The notes beneath the pieces were generated by a model. That model searched no databases. It saw only the letters and a program-made list of their open reading frames with translations, and was not told the origin of the DNA. The position numbers and the translations under genes were made by a program. DNA of 64,000 nt, taken from the NCBI GenBank assembly GCA_943327755.2, contig CALPYF020000003.1:124001-188000 (forward strand), given 5' to 3'. This stretch comes from Deinococcus hopiensis KR-140 (GTDB taxonomy: Bacteria > Deinococcota > Deinococci > Deinococcales > Deinococcaceae). Shown in pieces: positions 46,260 through 57,372 of the stretch (positions are counted from its first letter, which is position 1; the number at the start of each line of letters is the position of its first letter).

Positions 46260-46774
46260 GGGTGCTCCTGGCAGGAGTAGAGGGGTTCGATTTCGTCCAG
46301 CACGCGCTGGAGGTGGTGGGTGGCGGCCTGCACGGTGTCCAGTTGCAGGCCCTGGAAGGCGGTGACGTAGGCGCTGACGAATTCGCTGTCCATGCGGCCG
46401 ACGACGTCGCGTCCGGCGTCGGTGAGGTCCACGAGTTTCTCGCGGCGGTTCTCGGGGTTCTCGGTGCGCTGCGCGAGGCCGCGTTTCACGAGGCGTTCGA
46501 CGAGGTGACTGGCGGCCGGGACGCTCAGGCGGGTGAGTTCGCTGAGCTGCGTGACGGTCATGGGGGCGCGGGCGCGCAGCTGGTGCATGGCGGTGATCTG
46601 CGAGAAGCTCAGGTCCCATTCGAGCAGTTCGTCCTGCATGCCCCGCATGACGCGGCTGCTGATCAGGCGGTGCAGGCGTTTCATGGTCTTGCCGAAGGCT
46701 TCGGCGGCCTGCACGTGTTCCGGGCTGAGGTTCGGCGGATCGGGCTCGGGGGGCGGTTGTTCCGGAGGTAACAT
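46256..46774 (-). CDS. MarR-family transcriptional regulator
   Basis: 172 residues. The winged helix is plain: WDLSFSQITAMHQLRARAPMTVTQLSELTRLSVPAASHLVERLVKRGLAQRTENPENRREKLVDLTDAGRDVV contains the recognition helix and the DxR-containing wing (NPENRREKLVDLT). The N-terminal 20 residues are Pro-rich. It is the first gene of an operon with the DHA2 exporter; the imperfect palindrome directly in front of it is probably its own operator. Confidence 0.92.
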   Translation of the reverse strand: MLPPEQPPPEPDPPNLSPEHVQAAEAFGKTMKRLHRLISSRVMRGMQDELLEWDLSFSQITAMHQLRARAPMTVTQLSELTRLSVPAASHLVERLVKRGLAQRTENPENRREKLVDLTDAGRDVVGRMDSEFVSAYVTAFQGLQLDTVQAATHHLQRVLDEIEPLYSCQEHP

Positions 46775-46775
46775 G

Positions 46776-46791
46776 GTTTAAAGTTTGAAAC
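46776..46791. promoter_or_regulatory. Probable MarR autoregulatory operator
   Basis: GTTTAAAGTTTGAAAC, an imperfect 16-base inverted repeat (12 of 16 positions symmetric), lies one base before the marR start codon, where a bound dimer would cover the promoter. Confidence 0.5.
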
Positions 46792-47070
46792 AGTACAGAG
46801 GTACATACAGTGCCATGCATCACATCTTTTCAAGCGTCTGTCTCATCAGGGCCAGGGGAACCGCACCGCCCGGGTCAGCTGACCTGCCGGGGTCTGACGC
46901 CTTTATCGATGTCACGCTGGCGACCACACCTGGCTTCCCATCTCCCGCACGTCACGGCGCAGCCCCACGTCCTGTCAGGCAGCCCTCTGTCCGCTCTCAG
47001 ACAGCTGACATACAGGGGATTTTTCACGGCCCCAGCCGAATTTTCCACAAGCTGAACGGCAGGTCATCAG
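46792..47070. other. Divergent intergenic region, no gene seen
   Basis: About 280 bases between the marR promoter and the GH114 gene. It is less GC-rich than coding DNA and contains GTCAGCTGAC at 46876-46885 as a short palindrome. No convincing ORF or RNA was found. Confidence 0.4.
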
Positions 47071-47076
47071 TAGTCT
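47071..47076 (+). promoter_or_regulatory. -10 element (TAGTCT) of the GH114 lipoprotein gene
   Basis: TAGTCT stands 7 bases before the ATG at 47084 and indicates a leaderless start. Confidence 0.5.
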
Positions 47077-47083
47077 GCGGGCC

Positions 47084-48481
47084 ATGAAATTCAGCCCGTT
47101 CAGTGTCGCCCTGACCCTCACCGCGCTGCTGGCCGCCTGCGGCCGCGCGCCCGCACCCCAGTCCGCCACCACCCCCCAGACGCCGGCGGCGCAGACCCCC
47201 AACCTGCTGGAAGCTGAACAGGGTCAGCTCGGCACGGAGCAGCTGGCCGGACAGACCGCCATCGACCCCCGCACCGGCAGTGGCGTGATCATCAGTGACC
47301 CCAACGCCAGCGGTTCGCAGGCCGTGAAGCTCAGCGCGACCGGCAGCGCCGTGCGCTTCCCCATGCCCAGCAGTGTCAGCGGCAGCTACGCCGTCACCCT
47401 GCGCGCCCGGGGCGTGAGCGCCGGCGGCACCGCCCCCACGGTCGCCCTGCGCGTCAACGGCACCGAGAAGGCCCGCGTGACCCTCAGCAGCGCCAGCTAC
47501 AGCAACGTGACCCTGGGCACCCAGACCCTCCAGGCCGGTGACACCGTGAGGGTCGTCATGCTCAACGGCGAGGGCACCGGCACCCGCGCCGCCGTCATCG
47601 ATTACCTCGACATCACGGCCCCCTCCGCCAGCACGCCCACCCAGCCGGCCCCGGCCCCCACGCAACCCGCACCGACCCCGGCGCCCGCCCCGGCCCCCAC
47701 GCCGACCACCGGCGTGACCCTGCCCCCCACGGGCCTGATCGGCTGGGACTGGCAGATCGGCGCGAGCGGCGACAGCGCCGTCAGCATGCCCGCCGGGGCG
47801 AAACTCATCGACCTGGACGGCTTCAACACCAGCGCCGCCAAGGTCGCCGAGCTCAAGAACAAGGGCTACTACACTGTCTGTTACATCGACGCGGGCAGCT
47901 GGGAGCCGGGCCGTCCCGACTCCGCCCTGTACCCCGCCTACCTGAAGATCCAGCAGGATCCGGACTGGCCCAGCGAGTACTTCCTGGACGTCACGGACGT
48001 CTTCAAGAGCGGCTCGGCCCTGGCCCCGATCCTCCAGGCGCGCTTCAAGATGTGCAAGGACAAGGGCTTCGACGCGCTGGAACCCGACAACCTCCAGAAC
48101 GACGAGAACGTCAGCGGCGGCCGGATCACCACGCAGCAGCAGATCGACTTCAACGGCTGGGTGGCCGATCAGGCCCACGCCGCCGGGCTGGCCGTCTTCC
48201 AGAAGAACGGCCCGGACAAGATCCTGCTCAAGGACCGCACCGGCAAGATGATGGTCGAGAAGTTCGACGGCATCCTGAACGAGGAATGCCAGCAGTACAG
48301 CGAGTGCGGCCCGCTCGCCGAGTACAGCAAGCGCGGCAAGCTGGCGCTGAACGTCGAGTACAAGAGCGGCATGACCCTGAACTGCTCCACGTACGCCACG
48401 CTGGGCGTCAGCGCCATGAAACGCGACCTGGGCCTCGTCAGCCCGGGCATGAGCGGCTACGTGCGCCAGAGCTGCAACTGA
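47084..48481 (+). CDS. Lipoprotein with CBM-like domain and GH114 (endo-alpha-1,4-polygalactosaminidase) domain
   Basis: 465 residues. The signal peptide ends in a lipobox (ALLAACG). Residues 40-185 form a beta-rich domain like CBM35/CBM6 (LLEAEQG...AVKLSATGSAVRFPMP...YAVTLRARG...LDIT). A Pro/Thr/Ala repeat linker (about 186-213) leads to the GH114 barrel: GWDWQIG, KLIDLDGFNTS, YYTVCYIDAGSWEPGRPD, GFDALEPDNLQND and FDGILNEECQQYSEC, whose acidic residues are the family's putative catalytic groups. It probably hydrolyses a galactosaminogalactan-like exopolysaccharide at the cell surface. Single gene flanked by strong hairpins. Confidence 0.9.
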   Translation: MKFSPFSVALTLTALLAACGRAPAPQSATTPQTPAAQTPNLLEAEQGQLGTEQLAGQTAIDPRTGSGVIISDPNASGSQAVKLSATGSAVRFPMPSSVSGSYAVTLRARGVSAGGTAPTVALRVNGTEKARVTLSSASYSNVTLGTQTLQAGDTVRVVMLNGEGTGTRAAVIDYLDITAPSASTPTQPAPAPTQPAPTPAPAPAPTPTTGVTLPPTGLIGWDWQIGASGDSAVSMPAGAKLIDLDGFNTSAAKVAELKNKGYYTVCYIDAGSWEPGRPDSALYPAYLKIQQDPDWPSEYFLDVTDVFKSGSALAPILQARFKMCKDKGFDALEPDNLQNDENVSGGRITTQQQIDFNGWVADQAHAAGLAVFQKNGPDKILLKDRTGKMMVEKFDGILNEECQQYSECGPLAEYSKRGKLALNVEYKSGMTLNCSTYATLGVSAMKRDLGLVSPGMSGYVRQSCN

Positions 48482-48487
48482 CCCCAC

Positions 48488-48523
48488 CCAGATCAGGCGC
48501 GCTCGACACGCCGCCTGATCTGG
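48488..48523 (+). terminator. Hairpin terminator of the GH114 gene
   Basis: CCAGATCAGGCG and CGCCTGATCTGG form perfect 12-base arms with a 12-base loop, 7 bases after the stop codon. Confidence 0.75.
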
Positions 48524-48612
48524 ACCCCCGGAGGGCCCACACCGGAGCCCAGCGGGCAGATGAAATGCTCCCCCATCCGTCCAGCAGACGGCCCGGCGGA
48601 CAGCTGAACTGA

Positions 48613-48649
48613 GCGGCGCACGCGATCCTGGCGGTCTGGCGTGCGCCGC
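48613..48649 (-). terminator. Hairpin terminator of the class V aminotransferase gene
   Basis: GCGGCGCACGC and GCGTGCGCCGC are perfect 11-base arms with a 15-base loop, 28 bases after the minus-strand stop. Confidence 0.65.
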
Positions 48650-48676
48650 GTCTCCTGTCGCCCCGCGCGCGGCCGA

Positions 48677-49834
<1,158 letters not shown>

Positions 49835-49957
49835 GTGCAGCATCTTAGGCGGGCAGCCGCGCTCGGGCGGCGCCCCTGTTCAGCACGCCGTGAGAAACGC
49901 TACCTTGAATGGGCAGACTGTGAGAAAAACGTGCAGGCTTCATGATGAAATGGGCTC

Positions 49958-50863
49958 ATGAAGATCCCCCTGCGACAGGCCCTGCTGACCCTGAGCCTCG
50001 GGCTGAGCGGCCCCGGCGCCGCGCAGACGCCCAGCGTGCCCTTCGGCTCGCCCCTGCCCGCGCCGGCGCCCCTGACCCTGCCCGGTGGACAGGCCGTCGA
50101 CGCGAACGCCCTAATCGACCGCGCCGACCTCTTCGATCTGCTCGTGCAGGCCGATTTCCGGGCGTGCGGACAGACCGCGCGGCGCGACCCGATCCTCGAC
50201 GCCGTGGCGGCCCGGGTCGCGCGGGGCTTTGCCCTGAAGAGCGAACTGCTCAGCGCCCAGGTGCGCGCGCAGAAGGCCAACCAGTTCGTCCTGCCGAAAC
50301 TGGGCCGCGCCCCTGCCGTCGTGCAGGCCCTGGCCAACCAGTGCGCCCTTCGGGTCGGGTTCACCCGCTACGGGGTGGCCGTGCAGGACGGCCGCGCGGC
50401 CCTGGTCAGCGTGAAACCCGCCCTGATCGAGGCCGACGATCCCCGCGCGTGGCTGCTGCATTTCCTCGACCTCACCAACGAGGCGCGCCGTCAGGGGCAA
50501 CGCTGCGGCGACCAGCTGTTCCGCAGCGCGCCGCCCCTGACCTGGAACGAGCAGCTTGCGACCGCCGCGCAGGGGCACCTGAACGACCTGATCCGCCTGA
50601 ACTTCCGTGGGCACGTCAACCCGGAAACCGGCAGCACACCCGAGACCCGAGCCCGCGCCGCCGGGTACCCCAGCGACCTCGTGGGCGAGAACGCCGCGTA
50701 CGACTCCGTCACGCCGGAGGACGCGTTGCGGACCCTGCTGGACAGCCCCGGGCACTGCCGCACCCTCATGAATCCCGACTGGCGCCAGTTCGGCGCGGCG
50801 ATGGGGAACGGCACGCCCGACACGGTGTTCGCCACGTACTGGGTGCAGGACTTCGGCCGCTGA
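49958..50863 (+). CDS. Exported CAP-domain (SCP/PR-1 like) protein
   Basis: 301 residues. A signal peptide (MKIPLRQALLTLSLGLSGPGAAQ) is followed by a Pro-rich stretch and a helical region of unknown kind (residues 45-160). The CAP domain starts at FLDLTNEARRQGQRCG and shows PPLTWNEQLATAAQGHLNDLI, FRGHVNPETGSTPETRARAAGY, VGENAAY, LLDSPGHCRTLMNPDWRQFGAAMG and YWVQDFG, with the His and Glu residues of the family's cavity. CAP proteins are extracellular and often bind lipids or metals; the specific role is unknown. Confidence 0.88.
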   Translation: MKIPLRQALLTLSLGLSGPGAAQTPSVPFGSPLPAPAPLTLPGGQAVDANALIDRADLFDLLVQADFRACGQTARRDPILDAVAARVARGFALKSELLSAQVRAQKANQFVLPKLGRAPAVVQALANQCALRVGFTRYGVAVQDGRAALVSVKPALIEADDPRAWLLHFLDLTNEARRQGQRCGDQLFRSAPPLTWNEQLATAAQGHLNDLIRLNFRGHVNPETGSTPETRARAAGYPSDLVGENAAYDSVTPEDALRTLLDSPGHCRTLMNPDWRQFGAAMGNGTPDTVFATYWVQDFGR

Positions 50864-50956
50864 CCGCTGCCCCGGCACCCCCGACCGCCCGGAACGCCCC
50901 ACGTCTATGAAGGCGACCGGTAGTCCAGGGCCCGGGCGCGCACTTTACCCTGCGGC

Positions 50957-52294
<1,338 letters not shown>

Positions 52295-52297
<3 letters not shown>

Positions 52298-52453
52298 TAC
52301 GGATTCCGTCTGTTTCGTTGACAAACCGGAACATCACCGGGTTGCCAACTCCACGCCCGGAACCCGTTCCGCTCCTGCTCGCTCTGCTGCGCAGCTCTCC
52401 GAGTCCTCTCGGGTTGACGGTTTTTGCAAACCTTTCAACCGGAGTCCGTATGA
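52295..52453. repeat. MITE-like dispersed repeat with imperfect terminal inverted repeats
   Basis: About 159 bases. Ends TGATACGGATTCCGT and TCATACGGACTCCGG (reverse complement of the right end) match at 12 of 15 positions. The left half recurs in diverged form at 25302-25380. No coding capacity. The upstream gene uses the element's first TGA as its stop codon. Confidence 0.65.
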
Positions 52454-52460
52454 CCGCAGC

Positions 52461-52490
52461 GCGGCCCGCCTCCACCGGGAAGCGGGCCGC
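52461..52490 (-). terminator. Hairpin terminator of serA
   Basis: GCGGCCCGC and GCGGGCCGC (52461-52469, 52482-52490) are perfect arms, 14 bases after the serA stop on the minus strand. Confidence 0.65.
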
Positions 52491-52504
52491 GTGCGCCGTG
52501 CGGT

Positions 52505-54133
<1,629 letters not shown>

Positions 54134-54176
54134 GTCCCGAGGGTACGCGCCCCCCGGGCGACGGGCGCTGATTTGG

Positions 54177-54677
54177 CTAGGGGGAGGCGGCCGGCACCCA
54201 GCGCATCCGCAGGTTCAGCTCGTCCCCGCCGCAGGGCTGGAATCCGGCGCGACGGTACAGCCCCTCGGCGCGGTTGCCCCGCGTCACGTTCAGGACGACG
54301 GGCCGGTTCGCCCAGCCCTGCAGGGCCGCCAGGGCCGCGCCGCCGTGTCCGCGGCCCTGCCAGTCCGGGTGCACGGCAACATCGATCAGGGTGACGACCT
54401 CGTCCCAGTTCACCAGGGCGTACCCGATGGCCTGTTCCGGAGCCGCCGCACCGTCCGGGGGCAGGTGACTGAGGAGATAGGTGCGGTGAGCCGGGTACGC
54501 CGCCCGGTAGGCCTGCTGCTGCGCGCGGTGTTGCAGGTCGTGCATCTGGCTGCGCAGGGGGTCCGGCAGGGCGTTCAGGTGCGCCCGGTGGCACGCGGCG
54601 ACCGCCCGGACGAACGGATCGTCCGGGCCGGTCTCCTGCCAGCCGCGCGGGAGGTCAGGCTGGGGCGCGGCGGTCAC
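54177..54677 (-). CDS. GNAT-family N-acetyltransferase, last gene of the tail-collar operon
   Basis: 166 residues. The acetyl-CoA-binding segment reads VVTLIDVAVHPDWQGRGHGGAALAALQGWA (Q-x-x-G-x-G/A type loop), followed by VVLNVTRGNRAEGLYRRAGF, the classical GNAT C-terminal block. The GTG at 54677 overlaps the stop codon of the upstream gene (GTGA), which decides the start. It is cytoplasmic by sequence, unlike the exported products upstream, and could acetylate one of them or an intracellular partner. Its substrate is unknown. Confidence 0.85.
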   Translation of the reverse strand: MTAAPQPDLPRGWQETGPDDPFVRAVAACHRAHLNALPDPLRSQMHDLQHRAQQQAYRAAYPAHRTYLLSHLPPDGAAAPEQAIGYALVNWDEVVTLIDVAVHPDWQGRGHGGAALAALQGWANRPVVLNVTRGNRAEGLYRRAGFQPCGGDELNLRMRWVPAASP

Positions 54678-55738
54678 GCGTGCAGGTAGGTGTGCAGCCA
54701 CCCGCTGCGCAGGCCGGCCGGTTCCAGTTGCAGCAGACTGGGTGACGTCAGCGGCTGCGCCTTCCCGGCCCCGAGCAGCGTCAATGGCGCGCGGAGTACG
54801 CCGTGGCCGTCCACGTTCAGGGTGCCCCGCGACCCGGTCACGGTGGCGCAGGCCAGCGCGGTGTGGATCGTGGTGGGATTCAGCGGGCCGCTCAGGGCGG
54901 CGCTGATCCAGCGGCCGGTGTCGAAGCCGAGCGCCTGGACGGGCGACAGGCCGCTTGAGGCGTGAGCCAACGCGCGCGGCACGTTCAAGTCCGGCGCCGT
55001 CAGGCCCCCTGCACTCACGCTGAACCCGGCGCGGCGCAGGGCCTCCACGGTCGCGGCGCCCGTGCCACTGGCCAGCACGTGTACGTGCGCGGCGCCGGAC
55101 TCCCGGATCTGGCGCACGAGGGCTGCGTGGTCCGGCGCGGCCGGATCGAACAGGGCTGTGCCGCTCAGGGTGCCGCGTCCGGCCTGCAGTCCGCTGGTCA
55201 CCGCGAAGGGCAGGTCATACCCGCTGTCCAGGTGCGAGATCAGCAGATACACCCCCCCCTGGCGGGCCAGGGTACGGGCGTGCGCCCACTCGGCCTCCCA
55301 GCTGTGCAGGGACGCCGTGAGGGCCAGCGGGGCGGGCCGGTGCAGGTCTGGTCGCTGCACGCCGAACTCCGCCGCCAGGACCGGGGTGGGGCGTTCCAGC
55401 AGCGCGGGCTGCGCGGCGTCGGTCAGGCCGTCGCCCAGCAGCACCAGCAGGTCCGGGCTGTCCCGCAGGGCGGCGCGGGCCGCCTCGACCACGGCGCGGG
55501 GGGTCGGGCCAGTCTGAACCGTACTCAGGGTGACGTGCTGGCCGTCCAGACTGCCGGTCAGTCCGGCCATGAATGTCCCGGCCATGGCCGGGTAGGGACT
55601 GCGTCGGGGCAGCACCACGGCGACGCGGGCAGCGCGGCGAGGCGCGGCCTGTGCGGCGGCGGGCAGGGCCGCGCCGCTGAGTGCAGCGAGGACCTTGAGA
55701 AGGCGGCGGCGGGTGGTCTGCGGTTGTGTATTGGTCAT
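54674..55738 (-). CDS. Periplasmic-binding-fold protein with twin-arginine signal
   Basis: 354 residues. The N-terminus TTRRRLLKVLAALSGAALPAAAQA has the RRxLLK pattern of a Tat signal. The mature part (RVAVVLPRRSPYPAMAGTFMAGL...) resembles the first strand-helix of type I periplasmic-binding (Peripla_BP_6/LivJ-like) proteins; ...ATVEALRRAGFSVSAGGLTAPDLN fits the second lobe. No ABC permease is nearby, so it is probably a sensor or assembly factor of this operon rather than a transporter subunit. It lies 18 bases downstream of the third tail-collar gene. Confidence 0.72.
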   Translation of the reverse strand: MTNTQPQTTRRRLLKVLAALSGAALPAAAQAAPRRAARVAVVLPRRSPYPAMAGTFMAGLTGSLDGQHVTLSTVQTGPTPRAVVEAARAALRDSPDLLVLLGDGLTDAAQPALLERPTPVLAAEFGVQRPDLHRPAPLALTASLHSWEAEWAHARTLARQGGVYLLISHLDSGYDLPFAVTSGLQAGRGTLSGTALFDPAAPDHAALVRQIRESGAAHVHVLASGTGAATVEALRRAGFSVSAGGLTAPDLNVPRALAHASSGLSPVQALGFDTGRWISAALSGPLNPTTIHTALACATVTGSRGTLNVDGHGVLRAPLTLLGAGKAQPLTSPSLLQLEPAGLRSGWLHTYLHA

Positions 55739-55756
55739 GGCGCGCCAGCTTTCCGC

Positions 55757-56272
55757 TCAGGAGCGGGGAGGGTAGATGCCCTGCAACGCGATGATGAAGT
55801 TCATGGTCAGGTAGGGCTGCATGTTGTTGTGGGGTTGACTGCCGCCCTGGATACTCAGGGTCGATGGGCTCAGCGTGGCGTTGGGAGTGGGCACGTAGGG
55901 GGTGACGTTCGAGCCGCGGGCCAGGGCCAGGTTGGCGGGATTGTCACTCTCTGCCGGGTCAATCGCGGCGTTCAGGGTGTGGGTGTGTACAGGCATCTGG
56001 GTGGAGAGCAGCGTGACAGCAGCCGTGCCGCTACTTTCGCCCAGGCTGCGCGGTGTGAGTCCGGGGCCAGTGCCCCAGTGCATGGGCGCGCGGCCCTGCA
56101 GGTTGGGCAGTGCAAAAGTGGTGGTGCCGTTGCCACCGTAGGTCGTGCCCAGGAGGGAGAACAGGGCGGTGTTCTGGCTGATGGGGAGGATCTGACCGTT
56201 GCAGAATGCCCAGCCGTACGGCGCGAAGTTACCTGCGAATATACGGATCTCACCGACGTACGCTTCTGACAT
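55757..56272 (-). CDS. Tail-collar-domain protein, third of a tandem triplet
   Basis: 171 residues. EAYVGEIRIFAGNFAPYGWAFCNGQILPISQNTALFSLLGTTYGGNGTTTFALPNLQGRAPMHWG is the phage tail-collar domain. The C-terminal IQGGSQPHNNMQPYLTMNFIIALQGIYPPRS is shared with the two upstream paralogues and with proteins annotated as microcystin-dependent proteins. The middle part (residues 75-140) is Thr/Asn/Ser-rich and diverged. No signal peptide is visible, so export would need a dedicated route or the protein stays inside. Confidence 0.88.
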   Translation of the reverse strand: MSEAYVGEIRIFAGNFAPYGWAFCNGQILPISQNTALFSLLGTTYGGNGTTTFALPNLQGRAPMHWGTGPGLTPRSLGESSGTAAVTLLSTQMPVHTHTLNAAIDPAESDNPANLALARGSNVTPYVPTPNATLSPSTLSIQGGSQPHNNMQPYLTMNFIIALQGIYPPRS

Positions 56273-56331
56273 GAAAACCTCTGTGAGCGAATGGAGGCTG
56301 ATGTGGTGGATCCGGCGCCCGGACCCACGAC

Positions 56332-56844
56332 TCAGGCGGGGCTGGGGAAGATGCCGTACACCGCGATGATGAACGACACGCACAGGTAGGGCGCCATGTT
56401 GCTGTGCGGCTGACTGCCCCCACTCGCCGCGATGCTGCTGGCATTCATGGCCGCAGACGGTGTGTCTTCCAGAAACAGGTCCCCGGTGCTGGGTGGCGCC
56501 AGCAGGTTGCCGCCGGGCGCGCTGGTCGTGGCGGTGGCGGCCACACCCAGGGAGTGGCTATGGGACGGGATCTGGTTGGTCGTCAACTGGACGTTCTCCG
56601 TTCCCACTGTGCTGCCAATCGTGAAGGTCGTCCCCAGGGCGCTGCCCATGTGGATCGGCACACGGCCCTGAAGATTGGGCAATGCAAAGTTAGTCTGGCC
56701 GTCACCGCCGTAGGTCGTGCCGATCAGGGCGAACAGCGCGTCGTATTCGGAGATGGGCAGTAGCTGACCATTACAGAAGAGCCAGCCGGCAGGGGCGAAG
56801 TTTCCGGCAAACTGACGAATCTCGCCGATGTAAGGCTCTGACAT
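56332..56844 (-). CDS. Tail-collar-domain protein, second of a tandem triplet
   Basis: 170 residues. EPYIGEIRQFAGNFAPAGWLFCNGQLLPISEYDALFALIGTTYGGDGQTNFALPNLQGRVPIHMG and GGSQPHSNMAPYLCVSFIIAVYGIFPS repeat the architecture of its neighbours. The central variable part begins TNQIPSHSHSLGVAATATTSAPGGN. It lies 9 bases after the first copy and 59 bases before the third. Function in this setting is unknown. Confidence 0.88.
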   Translation of the reverse strand: MSEPYIGEIRQFAGNFAPAGWLFCNGQLLPISEYDALFALIGTTYGGDGQTNFALPNLQGRVPIHMGSALGTTFTIGSTVGTENVQLTTNQIPSHSHSLGVAATATTSAPGGNLLAPPSTGDLFLEDTPSAAMNASSIAASGGSQPHSNMAPYLCVSFIIAVYGIFPSPA

Positions 56845-56853
56845 GACGACTCC

Positions 56854-57360
56854 TTAGGGCCGCGAGGGGTAGATGCCCACCAGCGCGATGATGTAGTTCA
56901 GCACCAGGGACGGTTGCATGTTGATGTGAGGCTGACTGCCTCCCGCCCCCCCCACGGTGCTGCCCACCAGTGCGGCAGACACTGCTCCGGAGCTGTACAG
57001 GTTGCCGCCGTGAGCAGGCGCGGCCAGGACAGCGCCGGTGGGCACCGGGGTGGTGCCAGCCTGCGAGCTGGCCTGCACGGTGTGGGTGTGCTGGGGGAGC
57101 TCGGTCAGCGTGAGGGTGTGGTTGACTTCTCCGCCCGCCTGTCCCTGGGTGTAGCCGTTTCCTGCGTGGATCGGCATGCGCCCTTGTAGGTTGGGTAACG
57201 CGAAATTGGTCTGGCCGTTCCCACCGTACGTGGTGCCCAGCAGGGAGAACAGCGCCTGATTCTGGTTGATGGGCAGCAGTTGTCCGTTGCACAGAGCCCA
57301 GCCCCTGGGCGCGAAGTTGAAACTGGTCAGGCGGATTTCAGCAAGGAAGGGATCAGCCAT
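56854..57360 (-). CDS. Tail-collar-domain protein, first of a tandem triplet
   Basis: 168 residues. FLAEIRLTSFNFAPRGWALCNGQLLPINQNQALFSLLGTTYGGNGQTNFALPNLQGRMPIHAG, LTELPQHTHTVQASSQAG and a closing GGSQPHINMQPSLVLNYIIALVGIYPSRP define the family. It follows the beta-helix lipoprotein gene by 12 bases. The three copies are clearly homologous over both ends but diverged in the middle, so the duplication is old and the parts probably form a hetero-oligomer. Confidence 0.88.
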   Translation of the reverse strand: MADPFLAEIRLTSFNFAPRGWALCNGQLLPINQNQALFSLLGTTYGGNGQTNFALPNLQGRMPIHAGNGYTQGQAGGEVNHTLTLTELPQHTHTVQASSQAGTTPVPTGAVLAAPAHGGNLYSSGAVSAALVGSTVGGAGGSQPHINMQPSLVLNYIIALVGIYPSRP

Positions 57361-57372
57361 ACAGACTCCTGG

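Noticed and set aside
54177..57360. Prophage or tailocin remnant
   Set aside because: Tail-collar domains alone suggested it, but no capsid, sheath, baseplate, holin or integrase genes are nearby, the genes are in one operon with lipoproteins, and no attachment-site repeats were seen.
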